This document shows, piece after piece, positions 1 through 10,488 of a stretch of 64,000 nucleotides of DNA. Under the pieces are notes generated by a model. The model made no database searches. It had not been told where the DNA came from and worked only from the letters and a program-made list of their open reading frames with translations. Origin of the DNA: Halomonas sp. Y3 (GTDB lineage: Bacteria > Pseudomonadota > Gammaproteobacteria > Pseudomonadales > Halomonadaceae); the NCBI RefSeq assembly GCF_024137965.1, contig NZ_CP099975.1, forward strand, positions 2,108,001-2,172,000, given 5' to 3'. A program made the translations under genes and the position numbers. Within the stretch, counting starts at the first letter, position 1. Each line of letters starts with the position of its first letter.

Positions 1-40
1 CTGCTATACCCTGGGCTGAAAGAGCGCGGGGTGAAGAGTG

Positions 41-78
41 AAACGCCCCGCCGAGCTCGAGACTCGGCGGGGCGTTTT
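41..78. terminator. Bidirectional intrinsic terminator
   Basis: A near-perfect hairpin with a 15-bp GC-rich stem and a loop of about 7 nt. The plus strand continues into a short T run (gtttt). It lies just past the stop of the minus-strand gene ending at 108 and could also end a plus-strand transcript entering from outside the window. Confidence 0.7.
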
Positions 79-107
79 CTGACGGAGAGCCGGCGCGCTC
101 TCCCCGA

Positions 108-476
108 CTAGTCGCTGGGTGCTCTGAACCATAGCAGCAGCGCGTGAAGCAGCAGCCCCAGGGTGGCGCCGTGGGCGATCAGCAGCTCCCAGCCGATGAA
201 GTCGGTGAAGAGCGCATGGTAGAGCCCCATGCCGGCCAGGCCGACCGCCAGGCAGAGGCCCAGGCGCTTGAGCAGATCGGGCAGACGCGCCCGCGCCTCG
301 GCCTCGAGCATGCGCCACTGGACCACGGCCACGGCGGCCACCACCGCCAGGGCGATCAGGACCAGGTTCAGGCGATTGTCATGGCCGCCCACCAGATAGC
401 GGGGGATGGTGGAGAGCATCAGCAGGATCAGCCCCAGCATCAGGCTGAGCCGCTCGGGAGATGGCTGGGCCCCCAT
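108..476 (-). CDS. Small four-helix inner-membrane protein of unknown function
   Basis: 122 residues, mostly hydrophobic, with about four predicted membrane helices (roughly residues 10-28, 37-55, 72-90 and 95-115) and a basic cytoplasmic-looking loop between helices 2 and 3. I do not recognise the family. The start is the ATG at 476, which lies 2 nt past the stop of the upstream flavodoxin gene, so the two are probably co-transcribed and translationally coupled. A longer reading that starts upstream would overlap the flavodoxin and is not needed. Confidence 0.7.
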   Translation of the reverse strand: MGAQPSPERLSLMLGLILLMLSTIPRYLVGGHDNRLNLVLIALAVVAAVAVVQWRMLEAEARARLPDLLKRLGLCLAVGLAGMGLYHALFTDFIGWELLIAHGATLGLLLHALLLWFRAPSD

Positions 477-478
477 GC

Positions 479-943
479 TCAGGCGACCTTGAGCTGCTGG
501 GTATCGATCCACGCCTCGACCCAGGGCAGCGCCGCGTCATCGGCCATGAAGGTCTCCATGGCGTCGATCTCCAGCCGCTCACCCAGGCGAGTGGCGCCCT
601 GCCCCTCCAGCAGCTCATCGAGCTGGCGGCCGGCGCCGCAGAAGGTCTCGCCATAGGAGCTGTCGCCCAGGGCGATCAGGCCATAGCGCAGCGAGGAGAG
701 CCCCGGGCTCTGGTCGGCGATGGCCCGGGCAAAGTTGGCAAAGGTGCCGGGGTAGTCGCCGCTGCCGGTGGTGGAGACGCAGAACAGCGCCAGATCGGTA
801 TCCGGGGCGGTCAGGTCATCGAGGCTGGGGTTCTCGAGGATGGCGACCTCGTAGCCGGCCCCCTCGAACAGCGGCTTGACCTGCTCGGCGACGTCCAGTG
901 CGCCACCGTACATGGTACCAACGAAGATCTTGAGCATGGGCAT
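479..943 (-). CDS. MioC-like flavodoxin
   Basis: 154 residues, a single flavodoxin domain. The N-terminal FVGTMYGGALDVAEQV segment is the FMN phosphate-binding loop, STTGSGDYPGTFANF is the second FMN contact, and LGDSSYGETFCGAGRQLDELL is the third conserved block. The length fits short-chain flavodoxins of the MioC/YqcA type, which carry electrons in the cytoplasm. A second in-frame ATG two codons downstream (937) is an alternative start. It sits upstream of, and almost abuts, a small membrane protein gene. Confidence 0.85.
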   Translation of the reverse strand: MPMLKIFVGTMYGGALDVAEQVKPLFEGAGYEVAILENPSLDDLTAPDTDLALFCVSTTGSGDYPGTFANFARAIADQSPGLSSLRYGLIALGDSSYGETFCGAGRQLDELLEGQGATRLGERLEIDAMETFMADDAALPWVEAWIDTQQLKVA

Positions 944-1145
944 GTGACGGTTTTACCTGAGAAATTTCATCGGATATTACCATAGCTCCCGGCCCGCGCG
1001 CACCCGGGTGCCCTACCGTCACGGCCAGAATCAAGCCCCCTCCCCCTTCCGGCGGCGAGACACTTCGTCGCACCCTGGCGCCTTTGGCAACGGGGGTACC
1101 CGAGTATAATGGTCGGAAAAATATCCCCTCTGACGGAGCCCCCCC

Positions 1146-1355
1146 ATGCAGCAGACCTTCGAGGCCTGGATCACCCCGATCATGATCGGCGGCCTGATCC
1201 TCTTCATGGCCTTCATCATCTGGGACCTGGCCAAGAAGTCCAACGCGGGTCGCTTCGGCACCATCATGCTCTTCGTGGTGCTGGGTGCCGGCATGCTCGG
1301 CTATGTACTCAAGGTAGTGATCACCTGGATGCTGGAGAACGGCGGCAGCGTTTAA
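1146..1355 (+). CDS. DUF2788-type small membrane protein
   Basis: 69 residues with two membrane helices (about residues 8-28 and 37-60) separated by a short basic loop (KKSNAGR). The size and the N-terminal WITPIMIGGL segment resemble DUF2788, a short inner-membrane family of unknown function; this family call is from memory. It is a single-gene unit on the plus strand facing ihfA, with a shared terminator between them. ATG is preceded by a purine-rich gacggagcccc stretch. Confidence 0.7.
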   Translation: MQQTFEAWITPIMIGGLILFMAFIIWDLAKKSNAGRFGTIMLFVVLGAGMLGYVLKVVITWMLENGGSV

Positions 1356-1372
1356 CCACCGGCTCATACAGC

Positions 1373-1406
1373 ACGACAGCGCCACCCCAGGGGGTGGCGC
1401 TGTCGT
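1373..1406. terminator. Bidirectional intrinsic terminator
   Basis: A perfect inverted repeat (acgacagcgccaccc paired with its complement, 3-4 nt loop) between the convergent DUF2788 and ihfA genes. It can end transcripts from both sides. Confidence 0.8.
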
Positions 1407-1431
1407 CTCTGGTCGCGTGGTCAGGCGTCGA

Positions 1432-1734
1432 TCAGCGCGATTCGCCGCGGTAGCCCTCGACCTGGCTCTTCAGCTTCTGGCCCGGCCGGAAGGTCACCAC
1501 CCGGCGGGCCGAGATCGGGATCTCCTCTCCCGTCTTCGGGTTGCGCCCCGGCCGTTCGCGCTTGTCGCGCAGGTCGAAGTTGCCGAAGCCGGAGAGCTTG
1601 ACCTGTTCGTTCTCGCGCAGGCAGGCACGGATCTCCTCGAAGAAGGCCTCCACCATGGCCTTGGCCTCACGCTTGGAAAGGCCCAGCTCAGCGTGCAGAT
1701 GCTCGGCAAGCTCCGCCTTGGTCAATGCACCCAT
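1432..1734 (-). CDS. ihfA: Integration host factor subunit alpha
   Basis: 100 residues, the normal length for IHF-alpha. It carries the DNABII fold with the helical dimer body ([11 protein letters not shown]...[15 protein letters not shown]) and the DNA-intercalating beta arm [15 protein letters not shown], which includes the proline that kinks DNA. With IHF-beta it bends DNA at specific sites. The ATG at 1734 has a GAGG Shine-Dalgarno and is chosen over an earlier ATG that would extend into pheT. It is last in the thrS-infC-rpmI-rplT-pheST-ihfA order, as in other gammaproteobacteria. Confidence 0.96.
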   Translation of the reverse strand: MGALTKAELAEHLHAELGLSKREAKAMVEAFFEEIRACLRENEQVKLSGFGNFDLRDKRERPGRNPKTGEEIPISARRVVTFRPGQKLKSQVEGYRGESR

Positions 1735-1798
1735 GTTCACGTCCTCGTGTAGGGTCCGCCTCACGGCCGCTGCCATCCGTGCCCGCCAACCGGCGGGG

Positions 1799-4180
1799 CT
1801 AGCCCCGCAGCTCGGCACCCAGATGCTGACGGGACTCGGTCACGATGGCATCAACCAACTCGTTGATTTCCTCATCATTCAGCGTGCGTGAAGGATGCTG
1901 CCAGGTCAAGCCCAGCGCCACGCTCTTGCGCCCTTCCGGCACCCCCTGACCCTGGTAGACGTCGAACAGCCGGCACTCGGTCAGCCACTCGCCGGCCTGC
2001 CCCCGCAGGGTATCGAGCAGCGCCTGGACCGGCAGCGTCTCGTCCACCAGGAAGGCCAGATCGCGACGCACCTCCGGGAACCGCGACAGCGGCATGAAGG
2101 AGGGCACGCGACCGTGGGTCAGGGCGTCCAGGCGCACCTCGAAGAGCAGCGCCTCCACCTTGAGCCCCAGCTCGGCGCGCACCGCGGGGTGCAGGGCGCC
2201 GATCCAGCCGGCCTCCTCGCCCCGGTGCAGGATCCGCGCGCACTGTCCCGGGTGCAGGGCCGGATGCTCGGCGGGCTCGAAGCGCCACGCCTCGGGTTCG
2301 CCACCCATGGCCAGCAGGCTCTCCAGGTCCCCCTTGAGGTCGAAGAAGTCGACACGGTCGCGCCCCGCCGCCCAGCCCTCGGGCTCCCGGCTACCGCAGA
2401 CCAGGGCCCCGAGCATGGGAAGCTGCTGCAGCTCGTCGAGCTCGCCGCGGAATACCAGACCGGTCTCGAAGAGGCGCACCCGCGTCTGCTGGCGGTTCAG
2501 GTTGTGGGTCAGCGCCCGCACCAGGCCCGGGAAGAGGCTCGCCCGCATCACCGAGAGGTCCGCGGAGATGGGGTTGGCCAGCACCGGCGAGACCGCTTCG
2601 GGCAGCAGCGCCTTCTGCAGCTCGGGGGCGACAAAGCTGTAGGTCACCGCCTCCTGATAGCCCCGGGCCACCATCTGACGGCGCAGGCGCGCCAGGGGCG
2701 TGCGCGCCTCGTGGTCGGGGCGCAGGGCCAGCCGGGCCTTGGGGCGGCGCACCGGCAGCCGGTTGTAGCCATGGATGCGCGCCACCTCCTCGATCAGGTC
2801 CTCCTCGATGGCGATATCGAAACGCCAGCTCGGGGCCCGCACCGTCCAGCCCTCGGCATCCAGCGAGACGGCCATGCCCAGGCGCTCGAGGATCTCGGTC
2901 ACCTCGTCGCCCGGCAGGGCCTTGTCGAGCGCCTGCTCGAGGCGCGCGGCGCGCAGGCGCACCTCGCGCTCGCCGGGCAGGTGCGCCTGGCTTGCCACCA
3001 CCACCAGGGGGCCCGGCTCGCCGCCGACGATCTCCAGCAGCAGCGCCGTGGCGCGTTCGGCCGCCTCTCGGGCCAGTGCCGGGTCCACGCCGCGCTCGAA
3101 GCGATGGGAGGCATCGGTATGCAGCCCGTAGTTGCGCGCCTGACCGGCCACCGCCAGGGGCGCGAAGAAGGCCGACTCCAGAAAGATGTCCCGGGTCCCG
3201 GCGTTGACGCCGGAGTGCTCCCCGCCCATGACGCCGGCGATGGCCAGGGGCCCGCGCTCGTCGGCGATCACCAGGGTATCCGCCGCCAAGGTCACCTCCT
3301 GGCCGTCGAGGAGCACCAGGCGCTCCCCCTCCCGGGCCAGGCGCACGATCACGGCACCCTGCAGGTTGGCGCGATCGAAGGCGTGCAGGGGCTGGCCGAG
3401 CTCGAGCATCACATAGTTGGTGACGTCGACCACCGGGTCGATGGCGCGGATGCCGCTGCGACGCAGCCTCTCCACCATCCACAGCGGCGTCTCGGCGCTC
3501 ACGTCGACGCCCTTGATCAGGCGGCCGATATAGCGCGGGCAGCGCTCGGGGTCCTCGACCCGCACCGGGAAGGTCTCGTCGTGGGTCGCCGATACCACTG
3601 CGACCGACGGGCCCTGCACCGGCAGGCGATTGAGCACGCCCACCTCCCGCGCCATGCCCTTGAGGCTGAGGCAGTCGCCGCGGTTGGGGGTCAGGTCCAC
3701 CTCGATGGTATGGTCATCCAGACCCAGCCAGGCGCGGAAGTCCTCGCCCACCGGGGCGCCGGCCGGAAGCTCCAGGATACCCGGGGAGGTCTCCTCCTCG
3801 AGGCCGAGCTCCGAGGCGGAGCAGATCATGCCCTGGGACGCCTGACCGCGCAGCTTGGCCTTCTTGATCTTGAAGTCGCCGGGCAGCACGGCGCCAACCC
3901 GGGCGAAGGGCACCTTCTGCCCCACCGCCACGTTGGGGGCGCCACACACCACCTGCACCAACTCGCCGTCACCGTCGCGCACCTGGCAGACGCTGAGCTT
4001 GTCGGCATCGGGATGCTGGACCTTCTCCACCACCTCGGCCACCACCACGCCGCTGAAGAGCGCCGCCACGGGCTCCACCGCGTCGACCTCGAGACCGGCC
4101 ATGGTGATCTGGTCGGCCAGGGCCTGGGTGGCAAGCTGCGGCGACACCCACTCGCGCAGCCACTGTTCGGAAAATTTCAT
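1799..4180 (-). CDS. pheT: Phenylalanine--tRNA ligase beta subunit
   Basis: 793 residues, full length. In order: an N-terminal EMAP-like tRNA-binding domain (about 40-150), the core with the conserved [17 protein letters not shown] segment, the B3/B4 editing domain that hydrolyses mischarged Tyr-tRNA(Phe), the B5 domain (about 400-475) and the C-terminal ferredoxin-fold anticodon-binding domain (about 700-790). It forms the alpha2-beta2 cytoplasmic enzyme with PheS, encoded 34 nt upstream. The frame is open throughout, with no sign of damage. Confidence 0.97.
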   Translation of the reverse strand: MKFSEQWLREWVSPQLATQALADQITMAGLEVDAVEPVAALFSGVVVAEVVEKVQHPDADKLSVCQVRDGDGELVQVVCGAPNVAVGQKVPFARVGAVLPGDFKIKKAKLRGQASQGMICSASELGLEEETSPGILELPAGAPVGEDFRAWLGLDDHTIEVDLTPNRGDCLSLKGMAREVGVLNRLPVQGPSVAVVSATHDETFPVRVEDPERCPRYIGRLIKGVDVSAETPLWMVERLRRSGIRAIDPVVDVTNYVMLELGQPLHAFDRANLQGAVIVRLAREGERLVLLDGQEVTLAADTLVIADERGPLAIAGVMGGEHSGVNAGTRDIFLESAFFAPLAVAGQARNYGLHTDASHRFERGVDPALAREAAERATALLLEIVGGEPGPLVVVASQAHLPGEREVRLRAARLEQALDKALPGDEVTEILERLGMAVSLDAEGWTVRAPSWRFDIAIEEDLIEEVARIHGYNRLPVRRPKARLALRPDHEARTPLARLRRQMVARGYQEAVTYSFVAPELQKALLPEAVSPVLANPISADLSVMRASLFPGLVRALTHNLNRQQTRVRLFETGLVFRGELDELQQLPMLGALVCGSREPEGWAAGRDRVDFFDLKGDLESLLAMGGEPEAWRFEPAEHPALHPGQCARILHRGEEAGWIGALHPAVRAELGLKVEALLFEVRLDALTHGRVPSFMPLSRFPEVRRDLAFLVDETLPVQALLDTLRGQAGEWLTECRLFDVYQGQGVPEGRKSVALGLTWQHPSRTLNDEEINELVDAIVTESRQHLGAELRG

Positions 4181-4214
4181 GGCAAATCCTGTGTTCTGCT
4201 GATGCGAGGGAGGG

Positions 4215-5264
<1,050 letters not shown>

Positions 5265-5269
5265 TCAAG

Positions 5270-5298
5270 AAAAAGGGGAAGAGCGGCTGCTCTTCCCC
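5270..5298 (-). terminator. rplT-pheS intergenic terminator, possible pheST attenuator
   Basis: On the minus strand: a 10-bp stem (ggggaagagc and its complement) with a 4-nt loop followed by a run of five T. It ends about 36 nt before pheS. In enteric bacteria pheST is controlled by attenuation through a Phe-rich leader peptide. Here I find no leader ORF with a normal start codon in the 56 nt after rplT, so the regulatory role is unproven. Confidence 0.75.
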
Positions 5299-5354
5299 CT
5301 GAACGCCAGCGCGCGCCTCGCCTGGGGCGGAACGCGCGCCGATGACGCTATCGC

Positions 5355-5708
5355 TTACTGGGCAGCCTTGGCCTTCTCGACGATGGCTGCAAAGGCGGCC
5401 TTCTCGTTGACGGCCAGGTCAGCCAGGACCTTGCGGTCGATCTCGATACCGGCCTTCTTCAGGCCACCGACGAAGCGGCTGTAGGAGAGACCGTGCTGAC
5501 GGGCACCGGCATTGATACGCTGGATCCACAGGGCGCGGAACTGGCGCTTGCGCTGGCGGCGGTCACGGTAAGCGTACTGGCCGGCCTTGATGACGGCCTG
5601 CTTGGCGACGCGGAACACGCGGCTACGGGCACCGTAGTAACCCTTGGCCTGCTTGAGAATCTTCTTGTGACGACGACGGGCGACAACGCCACGCTTGACA
5701 CGAGTCAT
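5355..5708 (-). CDS. rplT: 50S ribosomal protein L20
   Basis: 117 residues, normal L20 length. It begins with the basic RNA-binding tail ([19 protein letters not shown]) and continues with the conserved [19 protein letters not shown] block and the globular C-terminal half. It is an early 23S rRNA binder in 50S assembly. The gene follows rpmI by 35 nt in the infC-rpmI-rplT operon, which in relatives is repressed by L20 itself. Confidence 0.97.
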   Translation of the reverse strand: MTRVKRGVVARRRHKKILKQAKGYYGARSRVFRVAKQAVIKAGQYAYRDRRQRKRQFRALWIQRINAGARQHGLSYSRFVGGLKKAGIEIDRKVLADLAVNEKAAFAAIVEKAKAAQ

Positions 5709-5743
5709 AGCTTACTCCTGACGAAAATGGGATCTACCAAGGG

Positions 5744-5938
5744 TTACAGGTTGGGCAGCATGCGCTGGATCAGCGCCTTGTCGGCGTCGTGAATCTGCTT
5801 CATGCCGCGCAGCTGACGCTTACGCTTGGTGGACTTCTTGGTCAGGATGTGGCTACGGAAAGACTGCTTGTGCTTGAAGCCGTTGGCCGTCTTCTTGAAG
5901 CGCTTGGCGGCGCCACTGTTGCTCTTGATCTTCGGCAT
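5744..5938 (-). CDS. rpmI: 50S ribosomal protein L35
   Basis: 64 residues, starting at [17 protein letters not shown], the family's usual N-terminus; an ATG five codons upstream is rejected. Strongly basic, with the typical [22 protein letters not shown] core. Co-transcribed with infC and rplT. Confidence 0.95.
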   Translation of the reverse strand: MPKIKSNSGAAKRFKKTANGFKHKQSFRSHILTKKSTKRKRQLRGMKQIHDADKALIQRMLPNL

Positions 5939-6044
5939 GGAAGAACACTCCATTGCGAGGTTTTTTCAGAAAACCCGGGGCCAACGGCAGGCTTTTCGCC
6001 TGCCGCCCGTTGAACCGGCCGTCGGATCACTTCTTCTCTACTGC
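5939..6044 (-). promoter_or_regulatory. infC-rpmI spacer with hairpins, possible L20-type leader
   Basis: A 106-nt gap within the operon. On the minus strand it contains a cggcaggc/gcctgccg hairpin followed by a second stem built from gggtttt and aaaaaacc. In enteric relatives this position holds the L20 autoregulatory leader upstream of rpmI. The structure is visible, but its function here is inferred from position only. Confidence 0.4.
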
Positions 6045-6587
6045 TTACTGCTTCTTCTTCGGGGCAACGATCATGATCATCTGGCGCCCTTCCATCTTCG
6101 GGAAGGACTCCACGGTCCCGATCTCCTCGAGATCGGCGGCGATCCGTTCCATCAGCTTGCGGCCGAGGTCCTGGTGCGCCATCTCGCGACCGCGGAAGCG
6201 GAGCGTGACCTTGCCCTTGTCGCCACCTTCGAGGAAGCGGATCAGGTTCTTCATCTTGACCTGATAGTCGCCCTCGTCGGTGCCAGGCCGGAACTTGACT
6301 TCCTTGACCTGAATCTGCTTCGTCTTCTTCTTCTGAGCGGACTTCTGCTTCTTCTGCTCGAAGACGAATTTGCCGTAGTCCATGATCTTGCAGACGATGG
6401 GGTCGGCGTTGGAAATCTGCACGAGGTCCAGTCCCGCCGCTTCGGCTCGCTCCAGTGCTTCACTGGTGGGCACGACGCCCAGCTGCTCGCCGTCGCTATC
6501 GATCAGGCGAACCTGATCCTCGGTAATGCGCTCGTTCATCGGGGGGCGCTTATCCTGGACGCGCCCTCTTGGGTTGCTTCGCTTGAT
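6045..6587 (-). CDS. infC: Translation initiation factor IF-3 with AUC start
   Basis: Initiation factor IF-3 prevents premature 50S joining and checks start-codon fidelity. The ATG-started frame gives only 164 residues (from 6539) and begins inside the conserved N-terminal tail. Extending in frame to an ATC codon at 6587 adds 16 residues ([16 protein letters not shown]), giving exactly 180, the length of the E. coli protein. An ideal AAGGAG lies 8 nt before the ATC (6596-6601). Non-AUG starts (AUU/AUC) in infC are known to support autoregulation by IF-3. The C-domain shows [19 protein letters not shown] and [10 protein letters not shown]. thrS ends 33 nt upstream. Confidence 0.95.
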   Translation of the reverse strand: MKRSNPRGRVQDKRPPMNERITEDQVRLIDSDGEQLGVVPTSEALERAEAAGLDLVQISNADPIVCKIMDYGKFVFEQKKQKSAQKKKTKQIQVKEVKFRPGTDEGDYQVKMKNLIRFLEGGDKGKVTLRFRGREMAHQDLGRKLMERIAADLEEIGTVESFPKMEGRQMIMIVAPKKKQ

Positions 6588-6620
6588 CGCTCAGTCTCCT
6601 TAAGACGATTGACGATGTCG

Positions 6621-8519
6621 TCAGCCGAGTTCGGCGTTCAGACGCTCAATGAGGTCATCGACCCGCATGGTGCCCAGATCCTCGCCGGTGCGTGTGCGCA
6701 CGGCCACCGAGTCGGCCTCGACTTCCTTATCCCCCACCACGAGGAGATAGGGAACTTTCTGCAACGTATGCTCCCGGATTTTAAAGCCGATCTTCTCGTT
6801 CCTCAAGTCCGCCTTGACGCGCAGACCGATTTTCTGCAAACGCGCCTCGAGATTCTGCACATAATCGCGCTGGGCATCGGTGATATTGAGGATCACCGCC
6901 TGCTGGGGCGCCAGCCACAGCGGCATGGCGCCGGCATAGTGCTCGATCAGGATGCCGAGGAAGCGCTCGAAGGAGCCGAGGATCGCCCGGTGGAGCATCA
7001 CCGGGGTCTTGCGCGCGCCGTCCTCGTCGACGAACTGGGCGCCGAGACGGCCCGGCAGGTTGAAGTCCAGCTGCAGGGTACCGCACTGCCAGACCCGGTT
7101 GAGACAGTCGCGCAGGGAGAACTCGATCTTGGGCCCGTAGAAGGCGCCCTCTCCCGGCTGCAGCTCCCACTCCAGGCCGGTGGAGTTGAGTGCCGCCTCG
7201 AGGCTTTCTTCAGCGCGGTCCCACATCTCGGGCTCGCCGAGGAAATCCTCGGGGCGGGTAGAGAGCTTGAGCTCGACGTCCTCGAAGCCCAGCTCCTTGT
7301 AGACCTTCAGCGTCAGGGCGATGAAGTCCTCGGCCTCGGCCTGGATCTGCTTCTCGGTACAGAAGATGTGGGCGTCGTCCTGGGTGAAGGCGCGCACCCG
7401 CATCAGGCCGTGCAGGGAGCCGGAGGGCTCGTTGCGGTGGCAGCTGCCAAACTCCGCCAGGCGCAGCGGCAGGTCCCGGTAGCTCTTGAGGCCCTGATTG
7501 AACACCTGCACGTGACAGGGGCAATTCATGGGCTTTACCGCATAGTCACGCTTCTCGGACTCGGTGGTGAACATCAGCTCACTGTAGTGGCCCCAGTGCC
7601 CGGACTTCTTCCACAGGGTCAGGTCCACCACCTGGGGGGTCTTGATCTCCTGGTAGCCGTTCTCGATCTGCACCCGGCGCATGTACTGCTCGAGTGCCTG
7701 GTACATGGTCCAGCCGTTGGGGTGCCAGAAGACCATGCCCGGCGCCTCCTCCTGGAGGTGGAAGAGGTCCATCTTCCTGGCCAGCTTGCGGTGATCGCGC
7801 TTCTCCGCCTCCTCGAGGCGCTTGAGGTAGGCCTTGAGCTGCTTCTTGTCCGGCCAGGCGGTACCGTAGATGCGGGTCAGCATCGGCTTGGTGGCATCGC
7901 CGCGCCAGTAGGCGCCGGCCAGCTTGGTCAGCTTGAACGCCTTCAGGTGCCGGGTATTGGGCACATGGGGGCCCCGGCACATGTCGGTGTACTCTTCGTG
8001 ATGGTAGAGGCGAATGGTCTCGCCTTCCGGAATCTCGCGGACGATCTCCTGCTTGTAGGGCTCGTCGCGGTGCAGGAAGGTCAGCATGGCCTTGTCACGA
8101 TCGACATACTCGCGGACCACGTCGTAGTCCTGGTCGATCAGCTGCTTCATGCGCTTCTCGATCGCCTCGAGATCCTCGGGGGTCGCCGAACGGCCGAAGT
8201 CGATATCGTAGTAGAAGCCGTCGTCGATCACCGGGCCGATGGCCATCTTGGCCTCCGGGAAGAGCTGCTTGACGGCGTGGCCGATCAGGTGAGCGCAGGA
8301 GTGGCGGATCACCTCGAGCCCCTCGGGGTCCCGGGCGGTGAGAATGGCCACCTCGGCGTCGCGCTCGATCACGTCGGCGGCATCCACCGCCACACCGTCG
8401 ATCTTGCCGGCCACGCAGGCCTTGGCCAGGCCGGGGCCGATGCTCTCGGCCAGCTGCATCACGGTGATCGGTTCGTCGAAGGTTCTCTGGCTGCCGTCAG
8501 GCAGTGTCACGATGGGCAT
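6621..8519 (-). CDS. thrS: Threonine--tRNA ligase
   Basis: 632 residues starting at [11 protein letters not shown]; an in-frame extension upstream is rejected because it does not look like ThrRS. In order: TGS domain (1-60), editing domain with the [16 protein letters not shown]xxxH motif, class II catalytic core with CPCHVQVF (zinc ligand), [25 protein letters not shown] (motif 2), and a C-terminal anticodon-binding domain. It charges tRNA(Thr) in the cytoplasm and heads the translation operon. About 200 nt upstream hold no gene and may contain the promoter and a translational operator as in E. coli, but I cannot define one. Confidence 0.97.
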   Translation of the reverse strand: MPIVTLPDGSQRTFDEPITVMQLAESIGPGLAKACVAGKIDGVAVDAADVIERDAEVAILTARDPEGLEVIRHSCAHLIGHAVKQLFPEAKMAIGPVIDDGFYYDIDFGRSATPEDLEAIEKRMKQLIDQDYDVVREYVDRDKAMLTFLHRDEPYKQEIVREIPEGETIRLYHHEEYTDMCRGPHVPNTRHLKAFKLTKLAGAYWRGDATKPMLTRIYGTAWPDKKQLKAYLKRLEEAEKRDHRKLARKMDLFHLQEEAPGMVFWHPNGWTMYQALEQYMRRVQIENGYQEIKTPQVVDLTLWKKSGHWGHYSELMFTTESEKRDYAVKPMNCPCHVQVFNQGLKSYRDLPLRLAEFGSCHRNEPSGSLHGLMRVRAFTQDDAHIFCTEKQIQAEAEDFIALTLKVYKELGFEDVELKLSTRPEDFLGEPEMWDRAEESLEAALNSTGLEWELQPGEGAFYGPKIEFSLRDCLNRVWQCGTLQLDFNLPGRLGAQFVDEDGARKTPVMLHRAILGSFERFLGILIEHYAGAMPLWLAPQQAVILNITDAQRDYVQNLEARLQKIGLRVKADLRNEKIGFKIREHTLQKVPYLLVVGDKEVEADSVAVRTRTGEDLGTMRVDDLIERLNAELG

Positions 8520-8726
8520 GAAGAGGTCCTTGTGCGCAGTGGTGGCCCATACGAGAGACCACGTGTCGCGGTGAACGAGGAATGGAAAAAGGTGCCCGTC
8601 ACGATCGCCGGTCATCACCGCGCGTGGCGCAACGCCACACCAGCGACACCTTGCCAGCGGCGCGAAGGGCGGCGGCTACCTTACCAGAGTCACACCTCGC
8701 GGTGCCACCGGACCGGCAAAGACAAC

Positions 8727-8750
8727 AGGGGGCGCCCGCAGGCGCCCCCT
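8727..8750 (-). terminator. Terminator of the OmpA-lipoprotein gene
   Basis: A perfect 10-bp stem (agggggcgcc) with a 4-nt cgca loop, followed on the minus strand by a T-rich tgttgtcttt tract. It lies 27 nt past the stop of the minus-strand OmpA-family gene. Confidence 0.75.
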
Positions 8751-8776
8751 TAGCTTGCCGGTCTTGCGTGCCAGGC

Positions 8777-9433
8777 TTACTGGCGGTCGATCTCGACGCG
8801 ACGGTTGAGGGCACGGCCCTCGTCGGTCTCGTTGGTGGCGACCGGACGCTCTTCGCCGTAGCCCACGGCGATCATGCGCTCGCCGGCAACGCCCTGGCTC
8901 TCCAGGTAGCTGCGCACGGAATTGGCACGACGCTCGGAGAGGCCCTGGTTGTACTGGGCGGAGCCCACGGAGTCGGTGTGGCCTTCGATGCGGATGCGCA
9001 CATCGGTGTGCTCGCGCAGGCGACGAGCGACTTCGTCCAGAGTGGACTCAGCGGCCGGAGTCAGCGCGTCGGAGTCGAACGCGAAGTTCACCTCACTGGA
9101 GAGGGTCACCGGCTCGAACTCGGGAACCGGCTCGGGCTCAGGCTCGGGCATCGGCTCGGGCTCGGCAACCGGCTCCGGGGTGCGGTCGGCGCACAGCAGG
9201 GCGCCGAGGGCGGCACCGGCGACGGCACCAGTCGCGGCGCCCTCTTCCTCATCGGAGCTGCCGCTGGTGGCGTAGCCAATGCTGCCGCCGATCAGGCTGC
9301 CGGCGATGCCGCAGGTCACCGGCTGCTGGTACCAGGGACGATCGGAGGAGGGAGTGGTGTTCGGGGTAGCACAGCCGGCAAGGCCGACCACCAGAGCAGA
9401 ACCGAGCAGCAAGCCAGTCGTGGATTTTTTCAT
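8777..9433 (-). CDS. OmpA-family outer-membrane lipoprotein
   Basis: 218 residues. The N-terminus is a lipoprotein signal peptide ending in the lipobox LAGC (Cys about 21). Next come a glycine-rich segment (GAATGAVAGAALGALL), a Pro-Glu repeat linker (about 87-105) and a C-terminal OmpA peptidoglycan-binding domain with the conserved EGHTDSVGSAQYNQGLSERRA block. It probably anchors the outer membrane to the cell wall, like Pal/YiaD proteins. It is a single-gene unit with its own terminator. Confidence 0.9.
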   Translation of the reverse strand: MKKSTTGLLLGSALVVGLAGCATPNTTPSSDRPWYQQPVTCGIAGSLIGGSIGYATSGSSDEEEGAATGAVAGAALGALLCADRTPEPVAEPEPMPEPEPEPVPEFEPVTLSSEVNFAFDSDALTPAAESTLDEVARRLREHTDVRIRIEGHTDSVGSAQYNQGLSERRANSVRSYLESQGVAGERMIAVGYGEERPVATNETDEGRALNRRVEIDRQ

Positions 9434-9699
9434 AAAAAAACTCCTTCTTTTCTTTTCTTGGCTCCAGGTCAGGCACGGTTGCCGCAGCCTTCCCAGATGA
9501 TCCCGACGATCGGGCGGAGCGACATCATGTCGCTACACACCCGCACCGGACAGGCCGTGGACCGATAGCGGCCTCAGCGAGCCTCGGCACGCGCCAAGCT
9601 TGCAGCAGCTCGGCACATCTTTCAATCGCCTATCGCGAGATTAGCAGAATCGACTCGAAACCGCACAGTGTTCGATAAAGCGAGCGTTCCACTCCCTCG

Positions 9700-10185
9700 T
9701 CAATGGAGGCTTGCCGGCCAATCGCGACGAAAGACCAGGGCGGCGCGCGCCGCCTCCAGCACCGCCTCGCGCAGCTCATCTTCCACGGCCAGGCGCTCGC
9801 GATCCTCCTTGAAGCGCGCCTTGGGACTCAGCGCCTGGCGCGCCTCGTGGGTATGCAGGTGGCGGGTGCGGGCATGGACCTCGCCGAAGGGGCGGAAGTC
9901 CTCGCGCTCCAGCAGGCGCGGCTCGAGGATCTCCAGCAGCACCTTGCAGCGCCAGGCGCCCTCGGTGATATCGACCTGTTCCTGCAGCAGGGCGGAGGCC
10001 ACAAGCTCGAGGTTCTCCAGGCAGTTGTCGCGGGCGCGCTGCTCCTCCTCTTCGCGGAACGCCTCTCGGCGGCGAACCTCCTTCCAGAGGGTGAACGCAT
10101 AGGCCCCCAGGCCGGCGATGATCACCAGTCCCAGGCCAGCCAGTAGAAGCACGGTGGTTGTCGTCATCAGGGGTATCCACGTCAT
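9700..10185 (-). CDS. DUF2489 family membrane-anchored protein
   Basis: 161 residues: one N-terminal membrane helix (about residues 8-32), then a charged, largely helical cytoplasmic domain. The pattern, with CLENLELVASALLQEQVDITEGAWRCKVLLEIL, matches my recollection of DUF2489 (function unknown). The start could be the ATG at 10185 or one six codons later (10167); neither has a strong Shine-Dalgarno. About 265 nt separate it from the OmpA gene, and I see no further gene there. Confidence 0.75.
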   Translation of the reverse strand: MTWIPLMTTTTVLLLAGLGLVIIAGLGAYAFTLWKEVRRREAFREEEEQRARDNCLENLELVASALLQEQVDITEGAWRCKVLLEILEPRLLEREDFRPFGEVHARTRHLHTHEARQALSPKARFKEDRERLAVEDELREAVLEAARAALVFRRDWPASLH

Positions 10186-10488
10186 GGGGAAAGGGCAAGG
10201 CTCTCCATTCTACCCATGCGGCTCGCTCCTCCCTACCCCCCTCTGCTCGGCCAGCCCGCTCAGCCGCTCCCGCCAGCCGGAGTGGTTTCCAGAGAGCGGA
10301 CGGGGGAGCCGAGGGGGCGCAGCGCCGCCAGGGCCAAGGAGAGCATTGACCGGCGTCAAGAGATACCCTGATGCCCCCTCTGGACGCGATAGCGTTAGAC
10401 TAAAGGCGAATAAGGCAGGCCTAGCGCCTCTCTTCCACTTAAGTAGAATGCGCCCTCTTCGATACCCTCCCAATCCACGGAGTCACGC
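10186..10488. other. Intergenic region without a recognised gene
   Basis: 303 nt between divergently transcribed genes. It must hold promoters for the DUF2489 gene and the DASS carrier. I see no convincing ORF, RNA or operator. Its local GC content drops just before the carrier gene (around 10380-10460), as expected for a promoter. Confidence 0.4.

Noticed and set aside
5299..5354. pheM-like leader peptide
   Set aside because: No usable start codon in the frame that holds the Phe codons.
5826..8753. 975-codon plus-strand open frame
   Set aside because: Antisense to rpmI, infC and thrS, which are certain genes; no recognisable domain.
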